Shown: in pieces, positions 1-8,002 of the stretch
Position numbering within the stretch: position 1 is the stretch's first letter
Layout: each line of letters opens with the position of its first letter
DNA from: VAZQ01 sp046733355
Lineage (GTDB): Bacteria; Pseudomonadota; Alphaproteobacteria; Rhizobiales; Xanthobacteraceae
DNA: 64,000 bases
Assembly: GCA_046733355.1 (NCBI GenBank)
Contig: JBKPOZ010000057.1
Span: 14,003 to 78,002 of the forward strand
Direction: 5' to 3'
Made by a program: the position numbers and the translations under genes
The notes under the pieces: generated by a model
What the model saw: the letters and a program-made list of their open reading frames with translations, nothing else
Database searches by the model: none
What the model was told of the DNA's origin: nothing

Positions 1-1263
1 ATGAAACTCAGAGCCCTTGTTCTCGCGTGCCTCGCAATGCTGATTGGCGCAGCATCAGCGAAGGCGCAGCAAGAGGTCAAGATTGGGTTGCTCTATCCGC
101 TCTCGGGGCCCACCGCGCAGATCGGCATTGACGCCGTGGCCGCCATCAGGACCGCGGTCGAGATCGTCAATGAGGGCGCTGATCTCCCGCTCGCTCTTGC
201 CAGGAACAAGGGCTTGCCGGGCCTCGGCGGAGCCAAGGTCACCCTTGTCGTCGTCGACCATCAGGGCAAGCCCGAGGTAGGCCAGAGCGAAACCGAGCGT
301 CTCATTACCCAGGAGAAGGTGCATGCGCTCATCGGCGCCTACTTCTCTTCGGTCACCGCCGCTGCAAGCCAGGCCGCCGAGCGCGCAGGAATCCCCTTCG
401 TCAATGCAGATTCCACCCAGCCGGCGCTCACTCAGCGCGGGCTCAAGTATTTCTACCGCACCACGCCTACGGACGAGAATTTCAGCGAGTTGATGTTCGA
501 TTTCCTGAAGGATTTCGGGGCCAAAGCCGGTCAGAAATTCCAGTCCGTGTCCCTCTTCCACGAGGATACCGCCTACGGCACCGACAGTGCGAAAGTGCAG
601 GAGCGGCTCGCCAAGGAGCGCGGTTTTCGTGTGCTCGAGAAAATCGCCTACAAGGCCCAGACCACGTCCTTGACCGCCGAGGTGCAGCGACTGAAGGCCG
701 CCAACGCAGATGTCCTGATGCCGTCGTCCTATACGTCGGACACTTTCCTCTTGCTCCGTACTGCGAAGGATCTCGATTACAATCCGAAGCTGATCGTTGC
801 CCAGAACGCCGGGTTTACCGACCCGACGTTCATCAGCACGATGGGCAAGGACGCGGAAGGTGCAATCACCCGGTCTCCTTACAATGCCGACCTCGAAAGC
901 CGTATTCCGCTTCTTCCCAGGATCAATGCGCTGTTCAGGAAGCACTCGAATGGACGCGATCTGTCCGACGTTCCCGCACGCAACTTCACGGGCGCCATGA
1001 CGCTGCTCGAGGCGATAAACCGGGCCGGCTCCACGGACCCGGAGAAGATTCGCACAGCCCTTGCGGCAACCGACATCCCGCCCGACCAGCTGATCGTGCC
1101 CTACCGGGGCGTCAAGTTCGATGCGACAGGCCAGAACGTCCTCGTGCGAGGCATCCTGATGCAGGTGCAGAAGGGCAAGTACTGCACCGTCTATCCCTTC
1201 GAGCTTGCGTCGTGCGAGGTGCACTATCCGATGCCGGGCTGGGCCGAAAAAGCGAAGCTGTAA
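1..1263 (+). CDS. Branched-chain amino acid-type ABC transporter substrate-binding protein (LivK-like)
   Basis: Periplasmic ligand-binding component of a HAAT-family importer. A Sec signal peptide occupies about residues 1–23 (hydrophobic core after MKLR, cleavage near AKA-QQ). The mature protein opens with the family pattern VKIGLLYPLSGPTAQIG and contains the mid-protein EDTAYGTDSA segment typical of Peripla_BP_6. Length (420 aa) fits the family. The ATG is the first base of the window, so the upstream ribosome site cannot be seen and a slightly earlier start is possible. No permease or ATPase follows; partner genes may lie upstream of the window. The next gene is an M20 hydrolase on the same strand, so the ligand may be an amide or amino-acid derivative; this is inference. 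Confidence 0.88.
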   Translation: MKLRALVLACLAMLIGAASAKAQQEVKIGLLYPLSGPTAQIGIDAVAAIRTAVEIVNEGADLPLALARNKGLPGLGGAKVTLVVVDHQGKPEVGQSETERLITQEKVHALIGAYFSSVTAAASQAAERAGIPFVNADSTQPALTQRGLKYFYRTTPTDENFSELMFDFLKDFGAKAGQKFQSVSLFHEDTAYGTDSAKVQERLAKERGFRVLEKIAYKAQTTSLTAEVQRLKAANADVLMPSSYTSDTFLLLRTAKDLDYNPKLIVAQNAGFTDPTFISTMGKDAEGAITRSPYNADLESRIPLLPRINALFRKHSNGRDLSDVPARNFTGAMTLLEAINRAGSTDPEKIRTALAATDIPPDQLIVPYRGVKFDATGQNVLVRGILMQVQKGKYCTVYPFELASCEVHYPMPGWAEKAKL

Positions 1264-1319
1264 GCGGCGGGGCGGCCCCGGGCAGCATGGTCGCTTTGAT
1301 GGAGCCATTACCTCAGCCG

Positions 1320-1381
1320 CTCGTCCCCGCGAAAGCGGGGGCCCAGCGCTCTCTGGATTCCCGCTTGCGCGGGAATGAGCG
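1320..1381. repeat. Intergenic palindromic repeat (CCCGCGAAAGCGGG type)
   Basis: Two small hairpins face each other: CCCCGCGAAAGCGGGG near 1325–1340 and TTCCCGCTTGCGCGGGAA near 1358–1375, with an inner GCCCAG/CTGGAT pairing. This is the widespread alphaproteobacterial intergenic repeat built on ATTCCCGC...GCGGGAAT. It lies between the binding-protein stop and the M20 start and could attenuate read-through. Confidence 0.7.
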
Positions 1382-1396
1382 GAAAAAACACTAGCA

Positions 1397-2677
1397 GTGG
1401 CGTCGATCATCGATACGCATGCGGCGCTTGCCGCGATCGATGCAAAGCGTGTCCTCGATCTCGAGCAGCGTTCGATTCGCATCCGGAGCTCCACCTTCGA
1501 GGAAGGTGATCTTGCCGATCTCTATGCCGATTACATGTCCGACATCGGCCTCGAGGTCGAGATGCAGCAGGTCACGCATCCATTCGATCCGCAGCGCAAG
1601 AGCCGGCAGCCGATTGGGCGCCTGAAAGGCACCGGGGGCGGACCAACGCTTCTCATCAACGGCCACATGGATCCTGGCGTCGAGATGAGCGGATGGAGCG
1701 TCGATCCCTATGCCGCGAAATTCGAGGACGGCTGGATCTGGGGAATGGGCGCACACGACGACAAGGGCGGCTGCGTCGCCGCGATTTGCGCGCTTGAGGC
1801 CATCGTACGCTCAGGGATTCGGCTCAAGGGCGACGTTCTGATGACTCCGGTCGTTGCGCACAAGCTTGGCGGGGCGGGCACGCGCGCGCTGCTGCGGCAT
1901 GGCATCAACGCGGACCTGTGCATCAATATGGAGCATTCGAACAACACAATTGCCAATATTTGCGTCGGCATTGTGATGGTGCGGCTCGTTTGCTCGGCTC
2001 CCGAACTTTTTTTCCGCTATAGCCCGGAAGCGCGCGCCGCTTACATCAATCCCATCGAGCAGCAGATGGAAATCGTGCGGCGGATCGGTCCGAGTCTCAC
2101 GCCCATCGCGTCCGAGGACTGGATGAGCTTCACGCCACATCCGGAGCTTCCCGGGTTCCCGACCCACACCTTCGATGTGATGCACAAGGAGCATTACTAT
2201 TTCAAAAATGCCAGCGGGCGCTCGACGCGGGAATGCGAGTTGACGTTGCAATTCCGCACCGTTCCGGGGCAGACGGTCGCCAGCGTCGAGAGCGATCTGA
2301 AGCGACTCCTTGCGCGCATCAAAGAGAACCATTCCGCGTTCAATTGCACGCTCGAGATTCCCGCACGCGGAACCGAGCAAACATGGAACCAGTTGCCGAT
2401 GGTCTGCCCTGCGGATCATCCTCTCGTCGCCGCGCTGGCGGAAGGCCAGGCATTGGCGTCGCAGGAACCTGCTGTTGTCGGCGCGCACGGACGGCTCGGC
2501 AATGTCGGGGACGGCAACATCATTCAGGAAGTACTTGGTATTCCCACCGTGCAATACGGTCCGGGCGACATTCGCGTTTACAAGGAATGGCCGACGCCCG
2601 ACGAACGGGTGCGCCTCGCCGACCTCGTCACCGCAGCGAAATCAGTGGCGCATGCTACCGTCCGGTTGTGCGGCTGA
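1397..2677 (+). CDS. M20-family metallopeptidase/deacylase homologue with altered active site
   Basis: ArgE/DapE-type fold. The GTG at 1397 begins the conserved N-terminal region; no strong ribosome site precedes it. The first metal motif is intact (NGHMDPG, His90 and Asp92) and the bridging Asp follows in GAHDDKGG (121/122). At the place where the family carries the catalytic Glu–Glu before GG-x-GT, this protein reads AHKLGGAGT, with His155–Lys156 instead. The usual C-terminal metal His before P-x-E is also absent (YGPGDIRVYKEWPTPDE). Either this is a subfamily with different chemistry or a non-catalytic relative. The last ~165 bp are repeated, in broken form, at 4257–4433. Neighbouring an amino-acid-type binding protein, it may process the imported compound (inference). 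Confidence 0.8.
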   Translation: MASIIDTHAALAAIDAKRVLDLEQRSIRIRSSTFEEGDLADLYADYMSDIGLEVEMQQVTHPFDPQRKSRQPIGRLKGTGGGPTLLINGHMDPGVEMSGWSVDPYAAKFEDGWIWGMGAHDDKGGCVAAICALEAIVRSGIRLKGDVLMTPVVAHKLGGAGTRALLRHGINADLCINMEHSNNTIANICVGIVMVRLVCSAPELFFRYSPEARAAYINPIEQQMEIVRRIGPSLTPIASEDWMSFTPHPELPGFPTHTFDVMHKEHYYFKNASGRSTRECELTLQFRTVPGQTVASVESDLKRLLARIKENHSAFNCTLEIPARGTEQTWNQLPMVCPADHPLVAALAEGQALASQEPAVVGAHGRLGNVGDGNIIQEVLGIPTVQYGPGDIRVYKEWPTPDERVRLADLVTAAKSVAHATVRLCG

Positions 2678-2774
2678 GGTGGCTTTCGTCGATCAGCAGA
2701 CGATAGATCATTAGAGTGGAGTGTGTCTCTTAGTTGGATTGAGTACGGCCCGGGGTGGCGGCTGTGCGCCGCCG

Positions 2775-2963
2775 CACGAGATGTCGCGGCTCTTCCGCCG
2801 CGTATGGTGTCGCGCTCATCCAACGGCGATCCGATCACGAACTCTCCCGCGGGCACGGCATCATCTTGAGGCAGTCGCTGGCGCACCCACGAAAGGCCGC
2901 TTGCGGCTTGAGCGCACGCTCGGATTCCGCGCTGAGCACGTAGGGCCGAACCTGCGAAAGCAT
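2775..2963 (-). pseudogene. Remnant of a formylglycine-generating-enzyme (SUMF1) family gene, 5' part
   Basis: Reading the minus strand from the ATG at 2963 gives MLSQVRPYVLSAESERALKP and then DCLKMM. The continuation VPAGEFVIGSPLDERD is in another frame (one base missing around 2845–2850), and AEEPRH follows in a third. Cys-x-x-M-V-x-V-P-A-G-x-F-x-M-G-S-P is the opening of the FGE-sulfatase domain as I know it from rhizobial homologues. Only the N-terminal ~60 codons remain. At least two frameshifts make it non-functional. Identification is by motif recall, so moderate confidence. Confidence 0.5.
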
Positions 2964-3057
2964 ATAGGCCGCACAATTGCGAACCAATTCATCTGATCCT
3001 TGAGGCACGATTGATTGATCCAGCCGACGAGACCGGTGATGATGCCAATTAGTAGCG

Positions 3058-4038
3058 CTACTCGATCACCTCGTCGGCAGTCATCTGCATGATCATCGGG
3101 ATAACAAGGCCGAGCGACTTCGCAGTTTTCAGGTTGATGACCAATTCGAACTTCGTCGGCTGTAGGACCGGTAGATCGGCCGGTTTCACACCCTTCAGCA
3201 ACTTTCCGGCATAGACGCCCGCTTGCCGAAATCCGTCTGCGAAGTGCGTTCCGTAACTGATGAGTCCACCCGCGGCGACGGCCTCCCTTATCGAATAGAT
3301 CGCAGGCAACGAGTAACGCTGCGCTAGAGAAATGATTTTTTCGCGCCGGCTGTTGAGAAACGGGTCCTGGGTGACAACGAGCGCATCTGCCCCTTGCTGA
3401 ACAACTGATCCGACACCGGCATCTATTTCTATTTCAGATCTGGCCATGACCAGCATAGCCTTTAGTCCGAGCTGGGTGGCCGCGGCTTGCACTTCGTTCA
3501 CCTGCGACTCCGCTGCCGCGTAGTTTGGATTTATAAGCGCGGCGATTTTAGATGCTTTGGGCACTAAGTCGTGCAGCAGTTCCACACGTTTGGCGTCTAG
3601 CGCGGCGCCTAGCAGGCTTACACCGGTGACGTTGCCCTCGGGTCGATTCAGACTGGAAACCAGACCTGTTTTGACCGGATCGGATGCGCTGACGAAGGCA
3701 ATTGGAATCGAAGAGGTCGCGGCTTTTGCCGCGCGTGCAGGATCGCTGCCACCCGCGGCGAGGATTAGGGCGGCCGGAAGGCCAACCAGATCGGCGGCTA
3801 ATCGTGGCGGCCGGTCATACTGGCCCTCTGCCCAGCGATACTCAATTGAGACGTTCTGACCGTCGATGAACCCGACCTCGCCAAGACCTTGATGGAATGC
3901 GGTTATGAAACCTGTCCAGACGGCATCAAGTGAAGCGCTGCTGAGGAATCCAATGATTGGCAGCGCTGCTTGCTGCGCACGCGCCGCTATCGGCAAAATT
4001 GCTGCCCCGCCGAGCAGCGGAATGAACTCGCGTCGTCT
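3058..4038 (-). CDS. ABC transporter substrate-binding protein (ABC_sub_bind, TrpX/COG2984 type)
   Basis: Exported binding protein of a family strongly expanded in Bradyrhizobium-like genomes. The start is set at the GTG at 4038: GGGAGG lies nine bases upstream, and the protein then begins with the typical VRRREFIPLLGGAA...ARAQQ twin-arginine-like signal. An in-frame upstream ATG (4080) would add 14 residues before this signal. The mature part shows IGFLSSAS, YRWAEGQ, TGLVSSLNRPEGNVTG and KFELVINLKTAKSLG, all family landmarks, and ends with ADEVIE. 326 aa is the usual length. No permease or ATPase is nearby, as is common for these orphans; the ligand is unknown. Confidence 0.85.
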   Translation of the reverse strand, partial: RRREFIPLLGGAAILPIAARAQQAALPIIGFLSSASLDAVWTGFITAFHQGLGEVGFIDGQNVSIEYRWAEGQYDRPPRLAADLVGLPAALILAAGGSDPARAAKAATSSIPIAFVSASDPVKTGLVSSLNRPEGNVTGVSLLGAALDAKRVELLHDLVPKASKIAALINPNYAAAESQVNEVQAAATQLGLKAMLVMARSEIEIDAGVGSVVQQGADALVVTQDPFLNSRREKIISLAQRYSLPAIYSIREAVAAGGLISYGTHFADGFRQAGVYAGKLLKGVKPADLPVLQPTKFELVINLKTAKSLGLVIPMIMQMTADEVIE

Positions 4039-4256
4039 CACTGGTCTGCGCCTCCCAGGAACAGGCGGCCAGGATAGCATACCTCGTTAGAGCACGAGGC
4101 TGCTGCTGCGCTGCGGGTTTCGAACCGGCTAATGTCTCCTGGGCGGTCAACAGCACGCTTTAGGAGCGGGTGTCGCGTGCGGCCGCTTCACCCCAATCAG
4201 CGGACCTAATCTGAAGCTCATGAATCGACCCAAAGGTGCCAAAAGCTGCTTGAGCA

Positions 4257-4433
4257 GGGACGGCAACATCATTCAAGCTACTTGGTATTCCCACCGTGCA
4301 ATACGGTCCGGGCGACATTCGCGTTTACAAGGAATGGCCGACGCCCGACGAACGGGTGCGCCTCGCCGACCTCGTGACCGCCGCCAAATCAGTGGCGCAT
4401 GCCACCGTCCGATTGTGCGGTTGAGGTGGCATT
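4257..4433 (+). pseudogene. Displaced, frameshifted copy of the 3' end of the M20 gene
   Basis: From GGGACGGCAACATCATTCA onward this stretch repeats 2508–2685 almost base for base, including the stop codon and the following GAGGTGGC. One difference is a two-base deletion (ATTCAAGCTACTTGG here, ATTCAGGAAGTACTTGG in the gene), which breaks the frame; most others are silent changes. Similarity begins and ends abruptly, so this is a partial duplication. The copies flank the minus-strand substrate-binding gene, suggesting that recombination brought that gene in between them. Confidence 0.85.
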
Positions 4434-4896
4434 ACAGCAGACCCAGGTGTGGATTGCGCTGAACGGCTTGATTAAACCAGCCATGCCGCGTCATTTTACC
4501 GAAAACACCTCTTGAGTGATCCGCTTTCGGGGGCGAAGCAGAAGTACTCGGCACTGCCCACTAAAGCGGGCTCACGATCCAAAGCCGACGTCAACAGCCC
4601 GCGATTGCTGCTGCGCAACAGTCGACTTTCACATGGTACACCATGCCGGAAGGCCCTACGTCCTTGTGCGTGGTGATCAGGTGGCGTAGTATGTTTTGTC
4701 AGCTGCCTTAACCCAGGCATGCCGAAGCCCGGCGACCTTAAGCGATTGGCAGCAAAAAATGCCATCGGCAGGCGCTACCTTTCTCCAGACCCTCTTTTTG
4801 GTCCGTTTGTGAAGCCGATGAGTCGCGCCCAGGCGTGCTCGCGAGGCGATGAACGTTCACCGGGATACAACAATCCCAACAGAGAGGAGTGCACAT
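4434..4896. other. Non-coding stretch, no supported gene
   Basis: No ORF here has both a ribosome site and protein-like composition. A segment near 4520–4600, on the minus strand, reads TTCTGCTTCGCCCCCGAAAG, which resembles intergenic filler seen beside ABC_sub_bind genes in Bradyrhizobium relatives. That comparison is from memory only. Confidence 0.4.
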
Positions 4897-5196
4897 ATGG
4901 GGACCGTCCAGATCTCTTTCTACGACGAATCTCTAAAGAAACACATAGGGGGCTCCTTCATATCGGATGGCAAGTCAATCCATGTCTTTTCCGAATACGG
5001 CGCCAAGAGTTTCCCCTATAACGATCTTGGCGCGTGCATCGATTACGATGCACAGGTTTTGTTCGTGCAAAAGGTATTGAGCGAATTGGCGCGTGATCCG
5101 GGCAGCACCAAGTTTAAGGAGCTTCAGCATCAGCAGGACGATGAGCCACTTCAACGTAGGGAAAGCAGTAGTTGTTGGGGTAGCCGCGTCCAGTGA
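4897..5196 (+). CDS. Small hypothetical protein (99 aa)
   Basis: The ATG at 4897 is preceded by AGAGAGGAG with good spacing; an upstream in-frame ATG at 4849 lacks such a site. The protein begins MGTVQISFYDESLKKHIGGS, is soluble and fairly acidic/basic mixed, with a charged, glutamine-rich C-terminus. No signal peptide, membrane segment or known motif is visible. It sits alone in a decayed zone, so it could be a surviving orphan or a truncated gene. Function unknown. Confidence 0.55.
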   Translation: MGTVQISFYDESLKKHIGGSFISDGKSIHVFSEYGAKSFPYNDLGACIDYDAQVLFVQKVLSELARDPGSTKFKELQHQQDDEPLQRRESSSCWGSRVQ

Positions 5197-5205
5197 CCCA
5201 TACAC

Positions 5206-5932
5206 GGTTTTAAGGTACCTTCTTTTTTAGAGGGCCGCGCCGGCGCGCCCTCGGCAAACTTCGCCGACGAAATGATCGAGTAGGCGCGCCGTTTGACGCA
5301 TCTGCTCACGGCAGCTTTTGTGCTGTGGCACGACTCGGTCATGCAAAGCGCTTGAATTAAGGTCTGATGTTTGGGCTAGAGCGGCAGCTGATGACGCAAC
5401 TTCGACACGCCCTCTCTACGAATGGTCACCACTTAGACCGGTCTTGCATATTCCCTATGGTTGCAGCGCAGACTTGAGGCCGAACATATACGCTTTCTTG
5501 CCAAGCGTCGGAAAAAGCCGGTAATTCTCCGCGCGAAACCCGTAGGTCTTAGGGACCTCAAACGAGGCCGCGCATTGAAATCGACCTGAGACCATTGCAG
5601 CTCGCAGAGTTCGCGCGCTCTCAGGCCGTTCCCGATAGACAATCAGGATCATCGTGGCGTTACCGGGGGCCATACCGGCTGCCGGAGCGCGCCGCGTCCA
5701 TTAGCCTGTCGATTTCGCGCTGCGTCAGATACTCGCCGTGGCCTAACTGTGGGATTTACAGTGGCTGCTGTCGCCTGCTCACCCCTGAATTTTCATGCTT
5801 TGCTCCAATGTCGTAACTAGGGAAAAACAAACTTTTATTCGTTAGTCGAAAGCGCAAACTTCGAAAAATATCTATCGTCTCGGCCGAGGTTGCGATAGAA
5901 TAGGACCAGTCCTTCGTGTGTGGAGACCACCC
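5206..5932. other. Gene-poor decayed region with recombinase remnant
   Basis: About 730 bp without an intact gene. The only recognisable content is the broken tyrosine recombinase at 5565–5743 (minus strand). The remainder carries short unrelated frames interrupted by stops and no clear promoter or terminator. Confidence 0.5.
5565..5743 (-). pseudogene. Tyrosine recombinase (phage-type integrase) fragment, frameshifted
   Basis: On the minus strand from 5743 the reading is GEYLTQREIDRLMDAAR, then SGSRYGPR followed by a stop. One frame over it continues NATMILIVYR, and after another shift GLRARELCELQWSQVDF. Together these give the start of the catalytic domain of a tyrosine recombinase, including the first catalytic Arg in GLRARELCEL. 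The rest of the domain (His-x-x-Arg and Tyr boxes) is missing. It marks a former integration event near the rearranged M20 copies. Confidence 0.7.
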
Positions 5933-6055
5933 ATGACAAGACATGACCATTATCCTGTACATGAACAATATGAGCTGGCTCACCTGGAGCTGTTTGGCGC
6001 GGCGGCAATCGTGCTTTTGGTCTTCGCATGGGCCTTCGGGGCCTTCGTCAGCTAG
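5933..6055 (+). CDS. Small single-span membrane protein (40 aa)
   Basis: ATG at 5933 with GGAG seven bases upstream. The frame encodes a polar, His-rich N-terminus (MTRHDHYPVHEQYELAHLEL) followed by one hydrophobic helix (FGAAAIVLLVFAWAFGAFVS) reaching the stop. The size and topology recall the short accessory subunits found with alphaproteobacterial respiratory complexes, but no family can be named. It is 110 bp upstream of, and co-directional with, the DUF2189 membrane protein gene, so the two may be co-expressed. Confidence 0.6.
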   Translation: MTRHDHYPVHEQYELAHLELFGAAAIVLLVFAWAFGAFVS

Positions 6056-6096
6056 CGTGCCGCGCTGAGTAAGTCTTTGCGCGATGTCCGCTTCGG

Positions 6097-6111
6097 ATCA
6101 CGTACCGTGAT
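6097..6111. promoter_or_regulatory. Palindrome ATCACG-N3-CGTGAT upstream of DUF2189 gene
   Basis: A perfect 6-bp inverted repeat with a 3-bp centre lies 54 bp before the ATG at 6166. Position and symmetry suit a dimeric regulator site; no regulator is assigned. Confidence 0.4.
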
Positions 6112-6165
6112 GACTCGCATCTTGCACAGTGATGTCCCTACGCCGATTCTTCAGGAGGAGCGCCT

Positions 6166-7089
6166 ATGGCCTATTCGCACACCTTTGTCGGCGCGAGCAC
6201 AAATCCCCTGCAACCGCTCGTTCGCCGCATCTCGACATCCGATCTCTATTATGCCCTTGCCCGAGGCTACGACGACTTCGCTGCATTCCCCAGCCACGGC
6301 CTATTCCTGTGCCTGATCTATCCGGTGGTTGGAATTTTGTTGATCAGCTGGACTTTGGGCACGCTATCGCTCTTGCCATTGGCAATCCCGATTGCCACCG
6401 GTTTTGCTTTGGTCGGGCCTGTTGCCGCCCTCGGGCTCTACGAGCTGAGCCGGCGTCGCGAGGCGGGACTCGGCAGTTCTCCGAGCCATGCCTTCGATGT
6501 GCTGCATTCGCCGTCACTGGGCGCAATCATCATGCTCAGCATGTTGTTGATGGCGATCTATCTGATCTGGCTCGTTGTCGGCTACGGGCTTTATACCCTG
6601 ATCTTCGGCGATGCGGCGCCGTCCTCGATTGAGCAATTCACCAGCGACTGGCTGACCACCCCGCGCGGATGGACTCTCATCATTGTCCGCTGGAGTATCG
6701 GATTTCTGTTCGCCGCGCTTGTGCTGTCCATCAGCGCGATCTCATTCCCGCTGCTGCTCGACCGCGATGTCGGCGCGGCGGTCGCTATGCACACCTCGCT
6801 TCGCGTGATGGCGGCGAATCCGGTGCCGATGGCGTTATGGGGATTGATTGTGGCCGTGCTCCTGGCGATCGGCTCGATCCCGTTCTTTGTCGGGCTGGCG
6901 GTGGTAATGCCGGTGCTCGGACATGCGACCTGGCACCTCTATCGGCGCACGGTTGAACCGGATCCACATTCGCACGCGGATTACCAGCCGCTGGCGTACG
7001 AGCATCCGCACCGTTGGGCCGCCGATTTTCCCGCCGCGCTGTTCCCGACCCATTGGTGGGGCAAATCCGATATTGGAGAAAACGGATAA
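6166..7089 (+). CDS. DUF2189 domain integral membrane protein
   Basis: 307 aa. The start is set by AGGAGGAG ahead of the ATG. It has a short N-terminal cytoplasmic segment, then about six hydrophobic spans (near residues 45–65, 68–90, 120–145, 165–190, 225–250 and 255–275) and a polar His/Pro-rich tail. The LRVMAANPVPMALWGL segment and ISFPLLLDRDVGAAVA are characteristic of DUF2189 proteins, which are often annotated as cytochrome oxidase-associated but have no proven function. It is followed by a palindromic repeat that probably ends the unit. Confidence 0.8.
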   Translation: MAYSHTFVGASTNPLQPLVRRISTSDLYYALARGYDDFAAFPSHGLFLCLIYPVVGILLISWTLGTLSLLPLAIPIATGFALVGPVAALGLYELSRRREAGLGSSPSHAFDVLHSPSLGAIIMLSMLLMAIYLIWLVVGYGLYTLIFGDAAPSSIEQFTSDWLTTPRGWTLIIVRWSIGFLFAALVLSISAISFPLLLDRDVGAAVAMHTSLRVMAANPVPMALWGLIVAVLLAIGSIPFFVGLAVVMPVLGHATWHLYRRTVEPDPHSHADYQPLAYEHPHRWAADFPAALFPTHWWGKSDIGENG

Positions 7090-7192
7090 TCGGCGACCGG
7101 ACCCGTGGATGCCAAGGTCGCCATAAAAGAGATCAGGGCCAAGATAGAGCCCAAAACTACGATCGCCCCTAAAGCATGATGACTTTACGACT

Positions 7193-7341
7193 GTCACTCC
7201 GGGGCGCCAACACAGGCAAGCTTGCGCAGCCTGCGTAGATTTGGTTGCGTGCGAAACGAAGCGGCGAGCCCGGAATTCAGTAGCACAGGCTGAAGTTACT
7301 GGATTTGGGCTCTCGGCCCTTTGGGCCACAGCCGGAATGAC
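7193..7341. repeat. Degenerate GTCATTCCGGGGCG / CCCGGAAT intergenic palindrome
   Basis: The outer arms GTCACTCCGG and CCGGAATGAC enclose an inner imperfect palindrome, GAGCCCGGAATTCAGTA with TTACTGGATTTGGGCTC. The same architecture occurs better preserved at 23637–23748. It lies between convergent genes (DUF2189 and the 86-aa ORF). Confidence 0.65.
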
Positions 7342-7370
7342 ACCGCTTTTCCGTTTCTTCGGTTCGCCGT

Positions 7371-7631
7371 TCAGCGCTTCCGCTTCCGCCTCCCGATGCT
7401 GCGGTTCAAGAGCGAGTCTCGCCTCGCGGTACCTTCACGAAACATTTTTCTGACGAGAGCGATTATCTCCTCGTCGGTGTGCTCTATCAGCGGCCGATCA
7501 AGCGGGAGATCGCGAAGCAGTTGCCGCACGTTGCCCAGCATGTTCGCCACGAAGGCTTGGCGTGCCGGTAAGCGGGCCTTCGCCACTTTGATCAGGAACT
7601 CAACCTGATTCTTCACTGCTTTTTTGCTCAT
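7371..7631 (-). CDS. Hypothetical basic protein (86 aa)
   Basis: The ATG at 7631 has only a weak GGGG six bases upstream. The product is rich in Lys/Arg and Leu, appears helical (KNQVEFLIKVAKARLPARQA; NVRQLLRDLPLD) and ends in a basic RRKRKR tail. No membrane span or signal is seen. A nucleic-acid or ribosome-associated role would fit the charge, but nothing identifies it. It could also be a truncated gene. Confidence 0.45.
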   Translation of the reverse strand: MSKKAVKNQVEFLIKVAKARLPARQAFVANMLGNVRQLLRDLPLDRPLIEHTDEEIIALVRKMFREGTARRDSLLNRSIGRRKRKR

Positions 7632-8002
7632 GCAATCCCCGTTAGTTCACGAGCCGCGCGATGACAGTCAGTGCATCATGAAGGCGGCGCAGCCCAGAAT
7701 GCCGCCCGATCTCGCGGCAGATGCCCAACTCCCGGGGGATAGCAACGCAGTTATGCTCGCGGGCAAGAATACGAGGTGGTGGTCTGTCGTGAGGGAAACC
7801 CGGCAGCCCGTGGACAGATCAGCCGAGCGACAGCACGTGTCGGGGGAGTTGCCCCACTTGCGCATTTATATCCTCTGAAAGCTGCTCAGCCGCCCGGCTG
7901 ATCACCGGCCGGTTCTTCCGTGCGCGGCGGACATTGTTGGCGTCACCATGCAGGTGCGCCGACAACGCCCGGCCCGCAGCAACGGGATAGCAACTTATCG
8001 GG
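7632..8002. other. Intergenic stretch with a relic of the downstream acetyltransferase start
   Basis: No intact gene. Apart from the short relic at 7678–7745, nothing recognisable is present. Confidence 0.4.
7678..7745 (+). pseudogene. Degenerate copy of the 5' end of the GNAT gene
   Basis: The bases from this ATG (translated MKAAQPRMPPDLAADAQL) align with the start of the acetyltransferase at 8731 (MKPARPRMAMRPYLAADAPL). There is one three-base gap and scattered substitutions, after which similarity is lost. It looks like the residue of a tandem duplication. Too short to be certain. Confidence 0.4.

Noticed and set aside
55..1494. Long minus-strand frame of 479 codons opposite the first binding-protein gene
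   Set aside because: Antisense shadow of a clearly conserved gene; its translation is Arg/Gly-rich without any family motif. The same applies to long antisense frames at 21371–22849, 54478–55914 and 55957–57075.
4719..5021. 100-codon frame MPKPGDLKRL...
   Set aside because: It has no ribosome site and overlaps the better-supported 99-aa gene, which has a strong Shine–Dalgarno sequence.
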